Part shown: positions 27,261 to 35,467 of the stretch, one piece after another | Numbering within the stretch: the first letter of the stretch is position 1 | How the letters are laid out: each line of letters begins with the position of its first letter | Assembly (NCBI GenBank): GCA_902559305.1 | Contig: CACEHK010000001.1 | Coordinates: 62,001 to 126,000 of the forward strand | DNA length: 64,000 bases | From: an uncultured Pelagibacteraceae bacterium | GTDB lineage: Bacteria > Pseudomonadota > Alphaproteobacteria > Pelagibacterales > Pelagibacteraceae | Direction of reading: 5' to 3' | Notes under the pieces: generated by a model | What the model was told of the DNA's origin: nothing | The model's input: the letters and a program-made list of their open reading frames with translations, nothing else | The model's database searches: none | Translations under genes and position numbers: made by a program

Positions 27261-28388
27261 TTATTTTTTCAAATAATTTAGCCTTCCAATAATTTCATCT
27301 CTATCCATATAATACCCTTGTAGGTGCCTGTGACCAGAGTTTGGATTAAATTCAGTTCGTCCGTGTAGAACTCTTCTATTATTAAATGAAAAAATATCTC
27401 CTGGCTCTAGCCTAAACTTTATTTGAAATTTATCATCGTGCAAGAGATTTCCAAATCTATGGTGAGCTTTATAAATTTTGTCCATAACATCTGGATGGCA
27501 GTCTAAAGCATCCATAGTTGCCACACTGAATCTTATGTCATTATAATCACCATCCTTAGTTAAAGAAATTGCTGGAGCATAAAAACTTCTATGTGCCTCT
27601 TGAGTATAGTCTTTATCTCTAAATTTAAGTGGTATATTTATCAGTGTTTCAAAAGTTTCTTTTTCATTATTTCTTAAATAATCTGCAACTGCAAAAGCAT
27701 CTACTGCGGAAGAATCTCCTCCTTGAGTAGAATTAATTAGACAATGAAGAAATTGATATCCTGGAGGATTTTCAAACCAAGGTAGATCCATGTGGTTTCT
27801 TAAAGCATGTGCTGTGTAAGCTGAATTATTCGGTTTTGGAATATTGATAACTTCAAAAGGTGTTTTAAAAAAAGTCTCTCTTGTATGACTTATTCTGTTT
27901 AAAACCTTAAAAGCGGACTCCTTTTCTGTTGGCGCATTTTTTACTATTGAAATTCCTTTATAATGTAAAAGTTTTAACCACTTTATTAAACCTTGTTCAG
28001 AATTAATAATTTCATCATGTTCTATTTTGATTGTATCTAAATTTTTTTGTAATTTGTTATCCCATAGTTGGTAAGGAGAGTTATATTTTTTATTATTATT
28101 TATTGTATAACAATTTTTTCTTAACCATTTTTGATCAAAATAACTAGTATGATTTCCTTCACTCCATTCTATCTCTAATTTACCTTCGTTATTAATTTTG
28201 CATATTTTTGGTTCTATTTTTGTTGAAACTTCAAGTATATTAAACATCCTATGTCTTGAATCTTTATCATGAGCTGTTGGGCAGTTGTCTCTTAGCCACA
28301 TAAAGTGAAAATTACTTTTTTCACCATCGCTCCACTCTATATTTAATGCTGAACCATTTTTTGAAACTTTAGAAATTTCTATTGTCAT
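27261..28388 (-). CDS. Gamma-butyrobetaine hydroxylase / TmpA-like 2OG-Fe(II) dioxygenase
   Basis: A 375-residue enzyme with the two-domain layout of gamma-butyrobetaine hydroxylase (BBOX): an N-terminal DUF971-like domain (WLRDNCP at 31-37) and a TauD-type catalytic domain. Triad: NHMD (His 199, Asp 201) and LHGR (His 342). RHLQGYYMDRDE near the C-terminus is family-typical. BBOX makes carnitine; the close relative TmpA hydroxylates 2-trimethylaminoethylphosphonate. The cysteine cluster of the N-terminal zinc site is incomplete here. It is divergent from a betaine-type transporter, 171 bases away. Confidence 0.85.
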   Translation of the reverse strand: MTIEISKVSKNGSALNIEWSDGEKSNFHFMWLRDNCPTAHDKDSRHRMFNILEVSTKIEPKICKINNEGKLEIEWSEGNHTSYFDQKWLRKNCYTINNNKKYNSPYQLWDNKLQKNLDTIKIEHDEIINSEQGLIKWLKLLHYKGISIVKNAPTEKESAFKVLNRISHTRETFFKTPFEVINIPKPNNSAYTAHALRNHMDLPWFENPPGYQFLHCLINSTQGGDSSAVDAFAVADYLRNNEKETFETLINIPLKFRDKDYTQEAHRSFYAPAISLTKDGDYNDIRFSVATMDALDCHPDVMDKIYKAHHRFGNLLHDDKFQIKFRLEPGDIFSFNNRRVLHGRTEFNPNSGHRHLQGYYMDRDEIIGRLNYLKK

Positions 28389-28441
28389 ATTAAATTGATA
28401 TTTTATTTAATTTTATTTTCAATTCAATTTATAATTGAATC

Positions 28442-28501
28442 TAATGGTTATAAATTGTTTTTTCCACAATTTATTAACCCATTACAGTCTCATTAATGGT
28501 T
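28442..28501 (+). promoter_or_regulatory. Repeated TAATGGTT elements upstream of proX-like gene
   Basis: TAATGGTT occurs at 28442-28449 and 28494-28501. An inverted near-copy, AACC(C)ATTA, lies at 28476-28484 and forms a bulged hairpin with the last copy. The element lies in the 171-base divergent region between the BBOX-like gene and the ABC transporter operon. It is a reasonable candidate operator for one or both. Confidence 0.35.
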
Positions 28502-28559
28502 GTATTTTATTGCAGATCAAGTTTTAATACCGGCTGTTTAAACAAATAGGAGGGAATTC

Positions 28560-29585
28560 ATGAAATTTCTTAAAAAAATATTTCTTTCGATTGCATTTCT
28601 AGCTGTAACTTCACTTGCTACAACAAGTGCTAATGCTGCTTGCAAAGTGCATTTGGGAGATTTCGACTGGGATAGTGCAAATGTTCATACTGCAATTGTT
28701 GGTTATATTCTTGAGAAAGGATATGGCTGTCAAGTTGAGGTAACGAAAGGTAGTACTAGTCCAATTATGGCTGCACACTATGATCAACAACTTGATATTA
28801 TCACTGAAGTTTGGAGAGATAATATTGTTCAAATGCATGAAGAAGCTGTAGCAGCAGGTAAAATTATTGAGTTAGGGATTAACACTCCTTCGTCGACTCA
28901 AGGTTTCTATGTAGATAAACCAACTGCAGATAAATATGGTTTAAAGTCTGTTGAAGACATGAAAAAACCAGAAATTGCAAAACTATTTGCTGATCCTGAA
29001 GCACCAGGAAAAGGTAGAATGACAAGCTGTATTTCTGGATGGACTTGCTACACTATTAATATGGTTAAACATAAAGTTTATGGTCTAGATGAGTACTACA
29101 CTAATTTTGATCCAGGTTCTGGTGGAGCTTTAGATGCGGCAATTGCTGGTGCATTTAAAAAAGGTAAACCGGTATTTTCATATTACTGGACACCAACAGG
29201 TTTAATGGGAAAAGTTGACTTAGTACAACTTGAAGAACCTGAGTATAACAATGAGTGCTGGACAAAAATGATGAAGGTTGTAGAAAAAATTAAAGCGGAT
29301 GGCCCTGATGCATATACTGATACTTGCGCAAGTGCCTACGTAAACATGGCTTTAACAAAGTCTGCATCAACAACGTTTGCAAATAAATCATCTAATAAAA
29401 AAATCATAGACTTTATTAGAGCTTATTCTGTACCAACACCTGAAGTTAATAGATCACTTGCTTTCTATATGGATGAATCGGGTGGAGATATGGAAGCAAC
29501 AGCTAAACATTTTTTATCGAACAGTGGTATGTGGAAAAAATGGGTTCCAGCTGATGTTGCGGCGAAAGTTGTAGATACTCTATAA
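28560..29585 (+). CDS. proX: ProX/OpuAC-like periplasmic betaine- or carnitine-binding protein
   Basis: Solute-binding protein of 341 residues with signal peptide (about 1-26, ending SANA) and an OpuAC domain. GDFDWDSANVHTAI, VTKGSTSPIMAA and YYWTPTG are typical of ProX-type proteins that hold quaternary ammonium head groups in an aromatic cage. A strong Shine-Dalgarno (AGGAGGG) precedes the ATG. Neighbouring BBOX-like, SDR, BKACE and thioesterase genes suggest carnitine or gamma-butyrobetaine as well as glycine betaine. A terminator hairpin separates it from the permease gene. Confidence 0.88.
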   Translation: MKFLKKIFLSIAFLAVTSLATTSANAACKVHLGDFDWDSANVHTAIVGYILEKGYGCQVEVTKGSTSPIMAAHYDQQLDIITEVWRDNIVQMHEEAVAAGKIIELGINTPSSTQGFYVDKPTADKYGLKSVEDMKKPEIAKLFADPEAPGKGRMTSCISGWTCYTINMVKHKVYGLDEYYTNFDPGSGGALDAAIAGAFKKGKPVFSYYWTPTGLMGKVDLVQLEEPEYNNECWTKMMKVVEKIKADGPDAYTDTCASAYVNMALTKSASTTFANKSSNKKIIDFIRAYSVPTPEVNRSLAFYMDESGGDMEATAKHFLSNSGMWKKWVPADVAAKVVDTL

Positions 29586-29606
29586 TTTTCTGAAATAATT
29601 ATTAAT

Positions 29607-29632
29607 ACTAAGAGCCCTAAGGGGCTCTTAGT
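29607..29632 (+). terminator. Hairpin terminator between proX-like and proW-like genes
   Basis: An 11-bp perfect stem (29607-29617 with 29622-29632, arm ACTAAGAGCCC), a TAAG tetraloop and a T6 tract. It is inside the operon, after the binding-protein gene. Confidence 0.9.
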
Positions 29633-29649
29633 TTTTTGAGAAAGAATAA

Positions 29650-30666
29650 ATGGGAAAATATAAAAAACATATTTTATATTCGCTATATTTAGCAGCTTTT
29701 TTTGCAATGGTTTATGTTGCGTATACAAGTTCAAAATATAGACCTGAAAGTGTTTCAATTTTATTTACAGATTTGTCTTGGTTAGGTAACTGGCCTAAGT
29801 GGCTAGATCTTCCATTAATGCCTTATTTAAACGAAGGTTTTGATAAACTTATTAGAGAATATGGAATGTTTTTTGAAGGAATTAATAATTTCTTACTAGG
29901 TCTTTACACAGATATGAAAAATTTTATGGTTGGGTTGCCTTGGCCATTACTCATGATTTCAGTAATTGCTCTTGCATATTTTGCTAGTGGAAGAAATATG
30001 GGAACAACAATTATGGTCGCTTTCTGTGTTTTCTTTCTAGGCTTCTTAAGTCCTAGATATTGGGATAAATGTATTATGACGACTTGTATAGTCGTTATTG
30101 GAATGTTGCTTTGTTTGGTCATTGGTATTCCTGTTGGAATAATGATGGCAAGAAATAAAAGAGTAAGAAATGCCATATTACCAATACTTGATTTAATGCA
30201 AACTATTCCAAGTTTTTGCTATTTAATTCCAGGAATTTTATTGTTTGGTTTAGGTGCAGTGCCTGCTATTTTTGCAATATTTGTCTATGCTGTTCCACCT
30301 TTAATAAGATTAACAGATCTTGGAATTAGATTGGTTGATACGGAGGTAGTTGAGGCGGCAGAGGCTTTTGGTGCAGATAAAAAACAAAAATTATGGGGAG
30401 TTCAATTGCCTTTAGCTCTTCCAAATATAATGCAAGGAATTAACCAATGTACCATGATGGCATTAGCAATGGTGGTTATTGCGTCTATGATAGGTACAAG
30501 AGGTATTGGTGATGAAGTTTTGTTAGGTTTACAGCAATTAAATGTTGGAATGGCTACTGAAGCAGGTATTGCAATTGTTTTACTAGCTATTATATTCGAT
30601 CGAATTACACAATCTTACGGAGAGAAAATTCAAGAAAGAACTAAAACAAAAAAAATTAAGTTGTAA
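29650..30666 (+). CDS. proW: ProW-like ABC transporter permease
   Basis: Permease of a glycine betaine/carnitine-type importer, 338 residues. The N-terminal half is an extended region with two or three hydrophobic segments, as in ProW. The core has the conserved DLMQTIPSFCYLIPG stretch and the EAA-type loop (AAEAFGADKKQKLWGVQLPLA). It is 4 bases upstream of the ATPase gene. The intact core and the position between ProX- and ProV-like genes make the assignment firm; the substrate is set by the binding protein. Confidence 0.9.
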   Translation: MGKYKKHILYSLYLAAFFAMVYVAYTSSKYRPESVSILFTDLSWLGNWPKWLDLPLMPYLNEGFDKLIREYGMFFEGINNFLLGLYTDMKNFMVGLPWPLLMISVIALAYFASGRNMGTTIMVAFCVFFLGFLSPRYWDKCIMTTCIVVIGMLLCLVIGIPVGIMMARNKRVRNAILPILDLMQTIPSFCYLIPGILLFGLGAVPAIFAIFVYAVPPLIRLTDLGIRLVDTEVVEAAEAFGADKKQKLWGVQLPLALPNIMQGINQCTMMALAMVVIASMIGTRGIGDEVLLGLQQLNVGMATEAGIAIVLLAIIFDRITQSYGEKIQERTKTKKIKL

Positions 30667-30670
30667 AAAT

Positions 30671-31723
30671 ATGAGCAAAATTGAAATTAAAAATGTTTAC
30701 AAAATTTTTGGAGACCAACCTTCTAAGGTTCTTCCTATGGTTCAGGATGGAGCAACAAAAGAAGAAATTTTAGAAAAAACTGGACATACTGTTGGTCTAG
30801 ATAATGTATCTTTGTCTATTGAAGAAGGTGAAACTTTTGTTTGTATGGGTTTGTCAGGTTCTGGTAAATCAACTTTAATCCGACATATAAATAGATTAAT
30901 AGATCCAACTTCAGGAGTAGTTTCTGTTGAAGGTACTAATGTAATGGATTTAGACCCAAAAGGATTAATAGAGTTTAGAAGACATAAAATGAGCATGGTA
31001 TTCCAAAGATTTGGCTTGTTTCCACACAAAACAGTATTGGAAAATGTTGGTTATGGACTTGAAGTTCAGGGACAAAAACCAGAAGAAAGAAATAAAACCG
31101 CTATGGAAAAAATTGATGCTGTCGGTTTAAATGGATTTGAACATCAATATCCAAATCAATTATCAGGTGGTATGCAACAAAGAGTTGGTTTAGCAAGAGC
31201 TCTTGCTACAAATACAGATATAATGTTAATGGATGAAGCATTTTCTGCTTTGGACCCTTTGATTAGAAGTGATATGCAAAAGCAATTAATAGATTTACAA
31301 AGTGAGTTAAAAAAAACTATAGTATTTATAACTCATGACCTAGATGAGTCATTAAGATTAGGTGATCATATAGGTATATTAAATGGGGGAAGATTGGTAC
31401 AGGTAGGAACACCTATAGATATAATAATGAATCCTGCTGATGATTACGTTGAGGCATTTGTTAAAGATGTAAATAGAGCAAAAGTAATTAAAGCAAAAAT
31501 TATTATGAGTTCTGTTGATTCATCTAACGGTATTGACAAGTCAAATCTTATTAAAGTCCAGGAAGATCAGTTTTTAGACGAATTTTTACCAAAAGTTGTT
31601 TGCTCAAATGCAAATTGTGAAGTTGTTGATAAGAGTGGAAACATAAAGGGTTACTTAACACAAAAAGAACTTTCAAAAGCTTTAACAAAAGAACATATGG
31701 CTGATGCAGCTAAGTCTAAATAA
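30671..31723 (+). CDS. proV: ProV-like ABC transporter ATPase
   Basis: ATPase of 350 residues with the long ProV-type N-terminal segment before Walker A (GLSGSGKST, about 58-66), FQRFGLFPHKT, signature LSGGMQQR, Walker B IMLMDEA and H-loop ITHD. Full-length ProV has two C-terminal CBS domains (about 400 residues). Here the tail after residue 270 is only about 80 residues, enough for one degenerate CBS unit, so osmosensing by the tail may be reduced. The last 20 bases overlap the SDR gene. Confidence 0.9.
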   Translation: MSKIEIKNVYKIFGDQPSKVLPMVQDGATKEEILEKTGHTVGLDNVSLSIEEGETFVCMGLSGSGKSTLIRHINRLIDPTSGVVSVEGTNVMDLDPKGLIEFRRHKMSMVFQRFGLFPHKTVLENVGYGLEVQGQKPEERNKTAMEKIDAVGLNGFEHQYPNQLSGGMQQRVGLARALATNTDIMLMDEAFSALDPLIRSDMQKQLIDLQSELKKTIVFITHDLDESLRLGDHIGILNGGRLVQVGTPIDIIMNPADDYVEAFVKDVNRAKVIKAKIIMSSVDSSNGIDKSNLIKVQEDQFLDEFLPKVVCSNANCEVVDKSGNIKGYLTQKELSKALTKEHMADAAKSK

Positions 31724-32489
31724 CAAAAAAATTATTATTTCAGCTGGAGCTTCAGGTATTGGTTGGGAGACAGCAAAAAATTGTCTTTCGAAAGGTGCTA
31801 TTGTATATATCTGTGATATTAGCTCAAAATCTATCAAAAAAATTCAAAAACATCCATTAATTAAGAAAAAGTTATTTACCTATGAATGTGATGCTTCAGA
31901 TGAATATGAAGTTTCAGATTTTTTCAATCAAGTATATAAAAAAACAAAAAAAATTGATGCATTAATTAATAATGTAGGAGTAGCAGGTCCAACTGGAAAT
32001 ATAGAAAAATTAAACTCTGATGACTGGGAGAGAACTTTAAAAATAAATGTTGTAAGTCATTTCTATTTTACAAAACTTGCAATACCCATGCTTAAAAAAA
32101 ATAAAGGTGGATCAATAATTAATATTTCATCTACTGCTGGAACTATGGGTTTTGCATTACGCTCGCCTTACGCCGCTAGTAAGTGGGCATTAATAGGTCT
32201 GACGAAAACATTAGCAATTGAATTAGGTAAATTTAAAATTAGAGTTAATGCTGTTTGCCCTGGAACTGTAAAAGGAGACAGAATGGCAAGAGTTATAAGA
32301 GATAAAGCAAAATTTTTAAAGGTTTCAAAAAAAGTTATCGAAAATGATTTTTTATCCATGAGTTCGATAAACTCTTGGATTTCACAAGCTGACATTGCAA
32401 ATGTATGTTCCTTTTTAATTTCAAATGAAAGTATCAAAATATCTGGTCAGGTAATTCCTGTTGATGGAAATACTATTCGGTTTGATTAA
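31704..32489 (+). CDS. Short-chain dehydrogenase/reductase, candidate carnitine-type 3-dehydrogenase
   Basis: Classical SDR of 261 residues. Nucleotide motif AGASGIG (about 14-20), NNVGVAG (about 89-95), catalytic Ser 142/143, YAASK (Tyr 156, Lys 160), and a C-terminal VDGN close. Its ATG lies within the 3' end of the ATPase gene, which indicates coupling to the betaine-type transporter. The next gene is a beta-keto acid cleavage enzyme, which needs a 3-keto acid. This SDR could oxidise carnitine or another 3-hydroxy acid to supply it. Known carnitine 3-dehydrogenase (CdhA) belongs to the 3HCDH family, so this would be a non-homologous replacement; unproven. Confidence 0.85.
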   Translation: MQLSLNNKKIIISAGASGIGWETAKNCLSKGAIVYICDISSKSIKKIQKHPLIKKKLFTYECDASDEYEVSDFFNQVYKKTKKIDALINNVGVAGPTGNIEKLNSDDWERTLKINVVSHFYFTKLAIPMLKKNKGGSIINISSTAGTMGFALRSPYAASKWALIGLTKTLAIELGKFKIRVNAVCPGTVKGDRMARVIRDKAKFLKVSKKVIENDFLSMSSINSWISQADIANVCSFLISNESIKISGQVIPVDGNTIRFD

Positions 32490-32500
32490 AAATCCAAAAA

Positions 32501-33388
32501 TTATTTATAATTTTTTAATTTAAGTTTTTCTCTAGCTTCGGCTGGAGTCATAATTGATACTCCTAGGTCACTTACAATTCTTATTGCTTTTTCTACTAAC
32601 TGTGCATTTGTTGCCAACTTACCTTTTTCTAGATACAAATTATCCTCAAGTCCCACTCTTGGGTTTCCTCCCATAATTACAGTTTGAGCTACAAATGGCA
32701 TTTCATTTTTAGAAATTGCAAATCCAGACCAAACACCTTCCTTGGGCATAATATCTTTCATTGCCTGCATTGCTAAAGGTGTTGCTGGTGCTCCCCAAGG
32801 TATACCTAAACACATTTGAAACATTGGTGGATCATTTAATAATCCCTCTTTGTATAATTGAGAGCCAAACCACATGTTTCCTAAATCAAAAGCTTCGATT
32901 TCGGGTTTTACATTTATATCTTGTAATCTTTTAGCAGCTTTTCTCAAGTCATTAGGTGTATTAACCGTAATTACAGAACTATCTCCAAAATTTAAAGTAC
33001 CACAGTCAAGTGTACATATTTCTGGAAGAAACTGTTCTGCATTTGCAATTCTTTCCATTACATTTGCCATATCTGTCATTGGGCCAAATTCTAGAGGATT
33101 TTTTCCTTGCCCTATATCTAAATCCCCTCCCATTCCTGTTGTCAAATTTAAAACAACGTCAGTATCACTAGATCTAATTCTATCTACAACTTCTTTATAC
33201 AATTCAAGCCTTCTACTGGGTGTTCCATCCTCTTCCCTCACGTGTATGTGAGCTATAGCTGCTCCTGCTTTTGCAGCTTCAATGGAAGCATTAGCGATTT
33301 GTTCTGGTGTTTTTGGTAAATCAGGATGCTTAGATGCTGTATCGCCCGAACCTGTAACCGCACAAGATATAAATACTTTATTGTTCAT
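32501..33388 (-). CDS. Beta-keto acid cleavage enzyme (BKACE/DUF849), CdhC-like
   Basis: Zn-dependent enzyme of 295 residues that condenses a beta-keto acid with acetyl-CoA to give acetoacetate and a new acyl-CoA. Family marks: ISCAVTGSGDT at the N-terminus, AHIHVRE (metal His 47 and 49), LDCGTLNFG and EAFDLG. In carnitine catabolism the homologous CdhC turns 3-dehydrocarnitine into betainyl-CoA. The genes beside it (SDR on one side; thioesterase, 770 bases away, on the other) fit this pathway. It is divergent from the aldolase-thioesterase operon, with 35 bases between starts. Other BKACE substrates exist, so carnitine is an inference. Confidence 0.87.
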   Translation of the reverse strand: MNNKVFISCAVTGSGDTASKHPDLPKTPEQIANASIEAAKAGAAIAHIHVREEDGTPSRRLELYKEVVDRIRSSDTDVVLNLTTGMGGDLDIGQGKNPLEFGPMTDMANVMERIANAEQFLPEICTLDCGTLNFGDSSVITVNTPNDLRKAAKRLQDINVKPEIEAFDLGNMWFGSQLYKEGLLNDPPMFQMCLGIPWGAPATPLAMQAMKDIMPKEGVWSGFAISKNEMPFVAQTVIMGGNPRVGLEDNLYLEKGKLATNAQLVEKAIRIVSDLGVSIMTPAEAREKLKLKNYK

Positions 33389-33423
33389 TTTTATTTTTAA
33401 GAAAGTATACTATCATATTATTT

Positions 33424-34152
33424 ATGGAAAGATTGGAAATTTTAAATAATTTAGCTGCAGTTTTCAGATGGACAGCAAAACTTAATATGCACGAGGGTAT
33501 AGCAAACCATTTTAGTGTATGTGCTTCAGATTCAAATGAAGATTTTTATATAAATGGAACAGGTGCACATTTTAGCAATATAAAAGCTAGTGATCTTGTC
33601 CTTGTAGAACAAAAAAATATCGAAGAAATAAAAAAAAATCCTTCTATTGTAGACCCTACAGCAATTAATATTCATAGCGCTATTCATAAAAAGGCACCAC
33701 ATGCTAGATGTATTCTTCACATTCATTCAAAATATGCTACTGCATTATCAACCCTTAAAGACCCAACACTTCCACCAATCGATCAAAATACAATGCGTTT
33801 TTATAATCGCGTGGCTGTTTTAAGTGATTTTGGAGGTTTGGGATTTGAAGAAGAAGCAGACAAAATGGCTGCTTGTATTGGTAACAATAAAGTAATGTTA
33901 TTAGCAAATCATGGAATATTAACTACTGGGCAAACGATATCTGATGCTTTTGATGAGTTGTATTATTTTGAGAAGGCCTGTGAAACATACATTACAGCTT
34001 TATCAACTAAAAAAGAATTAAAAATTGTTGAACATGAAATAGCAGAAAAAACTGCTCAAGAATGGGAAAATTATTCTACAGACATGGGGAGTCTTCACTT
34101 AAAAGCTATAAGATCAATTTTAGATAAAGAAGATCCTAGTTATAAAAATTAA
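33424..34152 (+). CDS. Class II aldolase/adducin-family protein
   Basis: A 242-residue protein of the AraD/FucA fold. Metal-binding His in HIHSKYATALS (about 99-101) and NHGIL (about 162), and an N-terminal NHFS element (about 28-31), are present. Members cleave sugar phosphates or act as decarboxylases, epimerases or demethylases. It opens a five-gene operon (gaps of 3 to 4 bases or overlaps) with thioesterase, TauD-type and PhnZ-type oxygenases and a GMC enzyme. Its reaction in this setting is unknown; no sugar genes are nearby. Confidence 0.82.
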   Translation: MERLEILNNLAAVFRWTAKLNMHEGIANHFSVCASDSNEDFYINGTGAHFSNIKASDLVLVEQKNIEEIKKNPSIVDPTAINIHSAIHKKAPHARCILHIHSKYATALSTLKDPTLPPIDQNTMRFYNRVAVLSDFGGLGFEEEADKMAACIGNNKVMLLANHGILTTGQTISDAFDELYYFEKACETYITALSTKKELKIVEHEIAEKTAQEWENYSTDMGSLHLKAIRSILDKEDPSYKN

Positions 34153-34156
34153 AAAA

Positions 34157-34627
34157 ATGCCTATTCATATATCAACTCAAAAAATTAAAAAAGAATGGAC
34201 AGATTACAATGGTCATATGAATGTTGCTTATTATGTTTTAATTTTTGATTTAAATGCAGCAGAGATACTAATGAACAAGTTTAATATGGGTGAAAAATCA
34301 GCAAAGGAAACCAATAAAAGTACAATGGTAGTTGAGTCTCATATAACATATAATCAAGAACTTAAGGAAGGAGATGAGGTTGATTTAAATTTAATATATT
34401 TTAATCATGATAAAAAAAGACTTCAATATAAATTTGAAATGGTTCATAAAAATAAAAAATATTTAGCTTCAACAATTGAAATATTAGCCTTGTATGTGGA
34501 TTTAGAAGAAAGAAGAGTTGTAGAATTTGAAGATGAAAAAACTAAAATTATGGAAAATTATATTTTAGAAAATAGTTCTAAATTTAACAATGATAATTTA
34601 GTTTTTTCTGGTAAACTCAAAAAATAA
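34157..34627 (+). CDS. 4HBT-family acyl-CoA thioesterase, betainyl-CoA thioesterase candidate
   Basis: Hot-dog-fold thioesterase of 156 residues. The EWTDYNGHMNVAYY segment (about 14-27) holds the catalytic-type Asp and the family signature. In carnitine degraders the thioesterase CdhB hydrolyses betainyl-CoA to glycine betaine. The nearby BKACE and SDR genes make that role attractive here. Another short acyl-CoA would be equally compatible with the sequence. Gaps are 4 bases upstream and 3 downstream, so it is part of the operon. Confidence 0.83.
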   Translation: MPIHISTQKIKKEWTDYNGHMNVAYYVLIFDLNAAEILMNKFNMGEKSAKETNKSTMVVESHITYNQELKEGDEVDLNLIYFNHDKKRLQYKFEMVHKNKKYLASTIEILALYVDLEERRVVEFEDEKTKIMENYILENSSKFNNDNLVFSGKLKK

Positions 34628-34630
34628 ATT

Positions 34631-35464
34631 ATGGAAATAAAACTACTATCAGGCGCTTTAGGAGCAGAAATTAAAGGTTTGGATTTAAAAGACACTTCTG
34701 ATGAGAACTTTAAAAAAATTAATGATTTATTATTAGAACATAAAGTTATTTTTTTTAGGGACCAGCCTTTAACAACGGATCAACATATTGCACTTGCTGA
34801 AAAATTTGGTCCATTAGAAACTCATGCTTATGTTAAGGGTATAAAAGATTATCCAGAAATCGTAAGAATTATAAAAGCTGAAGATGAAAAAAATCAGTGG
34901 GGTGAGAATTGGCACAGCGATGTAAGTTATAATTTTAAACCTACTAAAGCTGTAATACTTAAATCCATTAAAATTCCTCCAGTTGGTGGGGATACTTGTT
35001 TCTCTAATATGGAGCTTGCATGGGAAACTTTGGATGAAAAAATAAAAGATAAAATTAAAGATAAAAAAGCAATTCATAGCTCCCTGGGTGCCGAATTTTT
35101 TATAAAAAATTATAAGAAAATGGAAGGTAATAATAAAAAAAATTATGATGAATATTCTAACGAACATCCAATTGTAAGAACTCATCCAGAAACTGGGAAA
35201 AAAATTTTGTATGTTAATTGGACATATACCAAAGAAATAATTGGTATGGGTAAAGAAGAAAGTGATGAAATTTTAAAACAAATTTTTGAACATCAAGCAA
35301 GACTTGATTTAACTTGTAGATTTAACTGGACAGAAAATACAGTTTGTATTTGGGATAATAGAAGTGTTATTCATTATGCGATAGCAGATTTTTTTCCAGG
35401 AAAAGGTCTCGGTTATGAGAGAATAATGGACAGGATAGCTATAGAAGGAGATCATCCTCAATAG
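34631..35464 (+). CDS. TauD/TfdA-family 2OG-Fe(II) dioxygenase
   Basis: A 277-residue oxygenase with the TauD core: KVIFFRDQPLT (about 38-48), WHSD (His 95, Asp 97), distal His 248 in VIHYA, and Arg 264/268 in ERIMDRIAI for 2-oxoglutarate. Family members hydroxylate taurine, alkylsulfonates, 2,4-D and quaternary amines. It lies 3 bases upstream of a PhnZ/TmpB-type HD oxygenase. In known organophosphonate pathways a 2OG dioxygenase makes the alpha-hydroxyphosphonate that the HD enzyme cleaves. This makes a phosphonate substrate plausible; it is not shown by the sequence. Confidence 0.87.
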   Translation: MEIKLLSGALGAEIKGLDLKDTSDENFKKINDLLLEHKVIFFRDQPLTTDQHIALAEKFGPLETHAYVKGIKDYPEIVRIIKAEDEKNQWGENWHSDVSYNFKPTKAVILKSIKIPPVGGDTCFSNMELAWETLDEKIKDKIKDKKAIHSSLGAEFFIKNYKKMEGNNKKNYDEYSNEHPIVRTHPETGKKILYVNWTYTKEIIGMGKEESDEILKQIFEHQARLDLTCRFNWTENTVCIWDNRSVIHYAIADFFPGKGLGYERIMDRIAIEGDHPQ

Positions 35465-35467
35465 AAA

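Noticed and set aside
32874..33251. 125-codon open frame on the + strand
   Set aside because: It is antisense to the beta-keto acid cleavage enzyme gene, which has clear motifs.
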